From contig CAMEJC010000006.1 in the NCBI GenBank assembly GCA_945919295.1, forward strand, positions 1-41,103: a DNA stretch of 41,103 nucleotides. Direction: 5' to 3'. The notes below the pieces were generated by a model. That model did no database searches and was not told the DNA's origin. It saw nothing but the letters and a program-made list of their open reading frames with translations. Shown one piece after another: positions 37,959 through 41,103 of this stretch (positions are counted from its first letter, which is position 1; every line of letters starts with the position of its first letter). The DNA comes from an uncultured Mycoplasmatota bacterium (GTDB lineage Bacteria > Bacillota_I > Bacilli_A > RF39 > UBA660). A program made the translations under genes and the position numbers.

Positions 37959-38927
37959 CTATAAATCTTTAAATAAGCCATATATATATTTTTCAATATC
38001 AAAAGGTTCCAAATCTTCTACTTTTTCACCAAGACCTACATATTTAACAGGAATACCAGTCTCCTCTTTTATAGCAAGTACAATTCCCCCTTTAGCAGTA
38101 CCATCAAGTTTAGTAAGGACAATACCCGTTATATCAGTAACTTCATTAAAAGCTTTAGCTTGAGCTATACCATTTTGACCAGTTGTGGCATCAATAACTA
38201 ACATTGTCTCATCAGGAGCTTCAGGTATAAGTTTCTTTATAACACTATTTATTTTACCAAGTTCATTCATTAAATTAACTTTATTTTGTAATCTACCAGC
38301 AGTATCGATAAGAACAACATCATATTTATCTTTAATTGCCATATTAATGCCATCATAAACTGCCGCTGATGGATCTTTAGAAGTAGTAGTTACAACATTT
38401 ACATCAATTTTATTACCCCATTCTACTAATTGCTCAGTTGCCCCCGCTCTAAAAGTATCCGCCGCTACTAAAAGGACTTTTTTACCATCTTTTTTCATTT
38501 TACTCGCAATTTTACCAATACTAGTAGTTTTACCAACACCATTTACTCCAACAAACAAAATTACTGTTGGTCCTTCATCACTATATTTAATTTTACTATT
38601 TAATATACTATTATCAACATACATAATAAGAAGTTCATCAATAATAATTTCTTTCAAAATATTAGAATCACTAATATTTTCTTCCTTTACCCTTTTCCTT
38701 AGTTTATCAATAAATTTCATTACAGTATTAATACCAATATCTGCCATAATAAGAATATTTTCAAGTTCTTCAAAATAATCTTCATCAATATTTTTATATT
38801 TTTTAGATAAATTACTAAGTTCAGTAGTAAACTCTTTTCTTGATTTACTAAGACCTTCATCATATTTTACTATATCATCATCTTTACTATTGCTAAAAAC
38901 ACTTTTAATCTTATTAAATAAACCCAT
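37959..38927 (-). CDS. ftsY: Signal recognition particle receptor FtsY
   Basis: GVNGVGKTTSIGKIASKMK, AADTFRAGATEQL, DTAGRLQNKVNLM, TKLDGTAKGG. Confidence 0.97.
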   Translation of the reverse strand: MGLFNKIKSVFSNSKDDDIVKYDEGLSKSRKEFTTELSNLSKKYKNIDEDYFEELENILIMADIGINTVMKFIDKLRKRVKEENISDSNILKEIIIDELLIMYVDNSILNSKIKYSDEGPTVILFVGVNGVGKTTSIGKIASKMKKDGKKVLLVAADTFRAGATEQLVEWGNKIDVNVVTTTSKDPSAAVYDGINMAIKDKYDVVLIDTAGRLQNKVNLMNELGKINSVIKKLIPEAPDETMLVIDATTGQNGIAQAKAFNEVTDITGIVLTKLDGTAKGGIVLAIKEETGIPVKYVGLGEKVEDLEPFDIEKYIYGLFKDL

Positions 38928-38935
38928 AATCCCTC

Positions 38936-39298
38936 CTACTGACGTTTTCTAATTTTAACGAGTTTTTCTTCTTCAGACAATCTATCTTCATATTCCATAT
39001 AAATCATCTCAGACACTAATAAATTCTTTTTATATAATCGATGATTATTCTCTTCCGTACCATTAACATCTTTTTTTACTTCATCAGAAAAAATATTATT
39101 ATCGAGCCATATAACATGACCACAGTTAGGACAAACAACATAATATCTATCTATTGATTCTCCAAAATATCCAATATCCAAATATCTAAAAATATTATTT
39201 TCATTAAACAAAAATTTGTTATAGCAACCATCATATAATCTATCTGGTGTTAACAATGAATCATCAAGCAAATGATTGCATTCAATTTCATATTTCAT
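38936..39298 (-). CDS. Hypothetical protein, 120 aa, CPxC motif
   Basis: YYVVCPNCGHVIWL; 8-bp gap to ftsY. Confidence 0.65.
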   Translation of the reverse strand: MKYEIECNHLLDDSLLTPDRLYDGCYNKFLFNENNIFRYLDIGYFGESIDRYYVVCPNCGHVIWLDNNIFSDEVKKDVNGTEENNHRLYKKNLLVSEMIYMEYEDRLSEEEKLVKIRKRQ

Positions 39299-39361
39299 AA
39301 TTCTACTTCCTTACCTTTAAAGTATAACATTTTTACTATCAAAAGTAAAGAAAAAAAGAAA

Positions 39362-40915
39362 CTATTTAGCTTCTTCTTGAGCTCTCGTTTCTCTTATTAC
39401 AGTAACTTTAATAGTACCAGGATATTTAAGTTCACTTTCAATTTTTTCTTTAATCTCTCTAGCTATCTGATGAGCAGTCAAATCATCTATTTCTTCCGGT
39501 TTAACCATTACTCTAAGTTCACGACCAGCCTGAACTGCATAAGCTTTTTCAACGCCTGTTATTTGATTTCCAATTTCTTCTAATTGTTCTAATCTTTGAA
39601 TATAGTTCTCCGAAGAATCATTTCTTGCTCCTGGCCTTGAAGCAGATATCGTATCCGCTATAGCAACAATCGAAGAAATAATACTAGTAGGTTCAGTATC
39701 CCCATGATGTGAAGAAATAGCATTAATAACCACTTCATCTTCACCATACTTTTTAGCTAAATCAACACCAATTTTTACATGACTGCCTTCCATCTCAAAA
39801 TCAATGGCCTTACCAATATCATGTAATAGTCCTGCGCGTTTAGCTAAATTAACATTTTCTCCAATTTCAGCAGCAAGTAATCCCGCTAAATTAGCAACTT
39901 CAATCGAATGACTTAAAGCATTTTGACCATAACTACTTCTAAAGTGAAGTTTTCCAACTATTTCTACAAGTTCTGGATCCATTTTAGAAAGTCCTAATTC
40001 ATATAAAGCATTTTTACCATATTCTTTTATAGTTCCCCTAACATCACTACAAGTTTTAGCATATAGTTCTTCAATTCTTGCCGGATGGATTCTACCATCC
40101 TTAATTAAAGTTTCCAAAGTAAGTCTAGCAATTTCTCTTCGTAAAGGATCAAAACTAGATATAACAATAGCCTCTGGTGTATCATCAATAATTAAATCAA
40201 CACCAGTAACAGACTCAATTGTCCTAATATTTCTACCTTCCCTACCAATTATTCTACCTTTCATTTCATCGTTAGGAAGAGCAATAACTGATACCGTCTG
40301 TTCACTAGTAATATCTGCAGCATATTTTTGCATTGCTCCAATAAGTAACTCTTTAGATCGCTCATCAACCTCTAGTTTAGCCTCAGTTTCCATTTCTTTT
40401 ATATAAACCGCTATCTCTTTAGACATCTTTTCTTCTACCATTTTCATAACAGCGTCTCTTGCTTGTTCCTTTGTATATTTACTTATCTTTTCTAATTCTT
40501 CGAGCTCTTTTTTCTTCAATTCTTCCATTTCTTCTTTTGCTTCTTGAATTTTCTTCTGTTTTTCTAATAAATTATTTTCTCTCTCTTCTAAAGAATTTTC
40601 CCTATTTTGAAGAGCAATATCCCTACGATCAATATTATTTTCCCTTTGAAGTAATCTATCCTCTTGTTCTTTTACTTCACTCTTTTTTTCTTTAATTTCC
40701 TTATCAGCATCTATTTTTAATTTATGTATTTCCTCTTTAGTTTCAAATAGAGAATCTCTTTTAATTTTCTCAGCATCTTTCTTAGCTTTATCTATTATCG
40801 AATCTGCTTTTTTCTGATCATTTTTCTTTTTTAAAAAGTTAACAATTAGTATTGCAACTAATCCTAAAATTAATCCAAGAACAAATAGTAAAATGGAGAA
40901 AACTGTTTCATTCAT
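39362..40915 (-). CDS. rny: Ribonuclease Y
   Basis: N-terminal TM, coiled coil, KH ([44 protein letters not shown]), HD ([10 protein letters not shown]). Start placed at MNETVF, 40915 (SD GGAGG). Confidence 0.96.
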   Translation of the reverse strand: MNETVFSILLFVLGLILGLVAILIVNFLKKKNDQKKADSIIDKAKKDAEKIKRDSLFETKEEIHKLKIDADKEIKEKKSEVKEQEDRLLQRENNIDRRDIALQNRENSLEERENNLLEKQKKIQEAKEEMEELKKKELEELEKISKYTKEQARDAVMKMVEEKMSKEIAVYIKEMETEAKLEVDERSKELLIGAMQKYAADITSEQTVSVIALPNDEMKGRIIGREGRNIRTIESVTGVDLIIDDTPEAIVISSFDPLRREIARLTLETLIKDGRIHPARIEELYAKTCSDVRGTIKEYGKNALYELGLSKMDPELVEIVGKLHFRSSYGQNALSHSIEVANLAGLLAAEIGENVNLAKRAGLLHDIGKAIDFEMEGSHVKIGVDLAKKYGEDEVVINAISSHHGDTEPTSIISSIVAIADTISASRPGARNDSSENYIQRLEQLEEIGNQITGVEKAYAVQAGRELRVMVKPEEIDDLTAHQIAREIKEKIESELKYPGTIKVTVIRETRAQEEAK

Positions 40916-41040
40916 ATTTTCGCCTCCATTCCTATTATCATTTATAGAAAAAATTATTTTAAAATTTAAACTATACAATGTAATTGTATCTTAGATTCTT
41001 ATCATTGTCAAGTAATTTTACTACCTTTCCTTATAAACAA

Positions 41041-41070
41041 AAAAAAGAAATGACAATTCATTTCTTTTTA
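41041..41070 (-). terminator. Terminator of the gene entering from the right edge
   Basis: AAAAAGAAATGA-ATTG-TCATTTCTTTTTT on the minus strand. Confidence 0.75.
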
Positions 41071-41084
41071 ATTATAAATAATTT

Positions 41085-41103
41085 TTATGCACCAGCTCCA
41101 GCA
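41085..41103 (-). CDS. 3' end of a truncated CDS (last residues ...AGAGA*); identity not determinable
   Basis: GCTGGAGCTGGTGCATAA followed by a terminator hairpin. Confidence 0.5.

Overview
The window is a 41.1 kb AT-rich chromosomal segment from a Firmicutes/Mollicutes-like bacterium. Host identity is inferred from gene content only. Most of it is ordinary: rpsD, rpsB-tsf, yebC, murE, mraY, an FtsI/PBP2 with PASTA, ftsW, ylxM, ftsY, rny, an ABC importer and six tRNAs. There is also a Tad/Flp-type secretion locus, and at least six secreted proteins with SipW-type (TasA/camelysin-like) N-termini plus an S26B-type signal peptidase. The most notable element is at about 15998-16595 (+). It is a ~600-nt, ORF-free, highly structured RNA with a consensus promoter (TTGACA-N17-TATAAT), a long-range helix joining its ends, many internal helices and a 3' terminator. 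A 179-aa membrane protein with OapA-like features follows immediately. I interpret the pair as an OLE (ornate large extremophilic) RNA plus oapA. Other points of interest: a ribosomal protein S2 with a Rho-N/SAP-like C-terminal extension; a protein beside the Tad locus with both dockerin-like and cohesin-like regions; an unannotated 45-aa membrane microprotein abutting a lone ClpA/B-type AAA+ ATPase; an exact ~329-bp direct repeat in a 1781-aa adhesin with a frameshifted remnant after it; a pseudoknot-forming rpsD leader; and several structured intergenic regions around the SipW-substrate genes. All assignments come from reading the sequence; no searches or folding programs were run.
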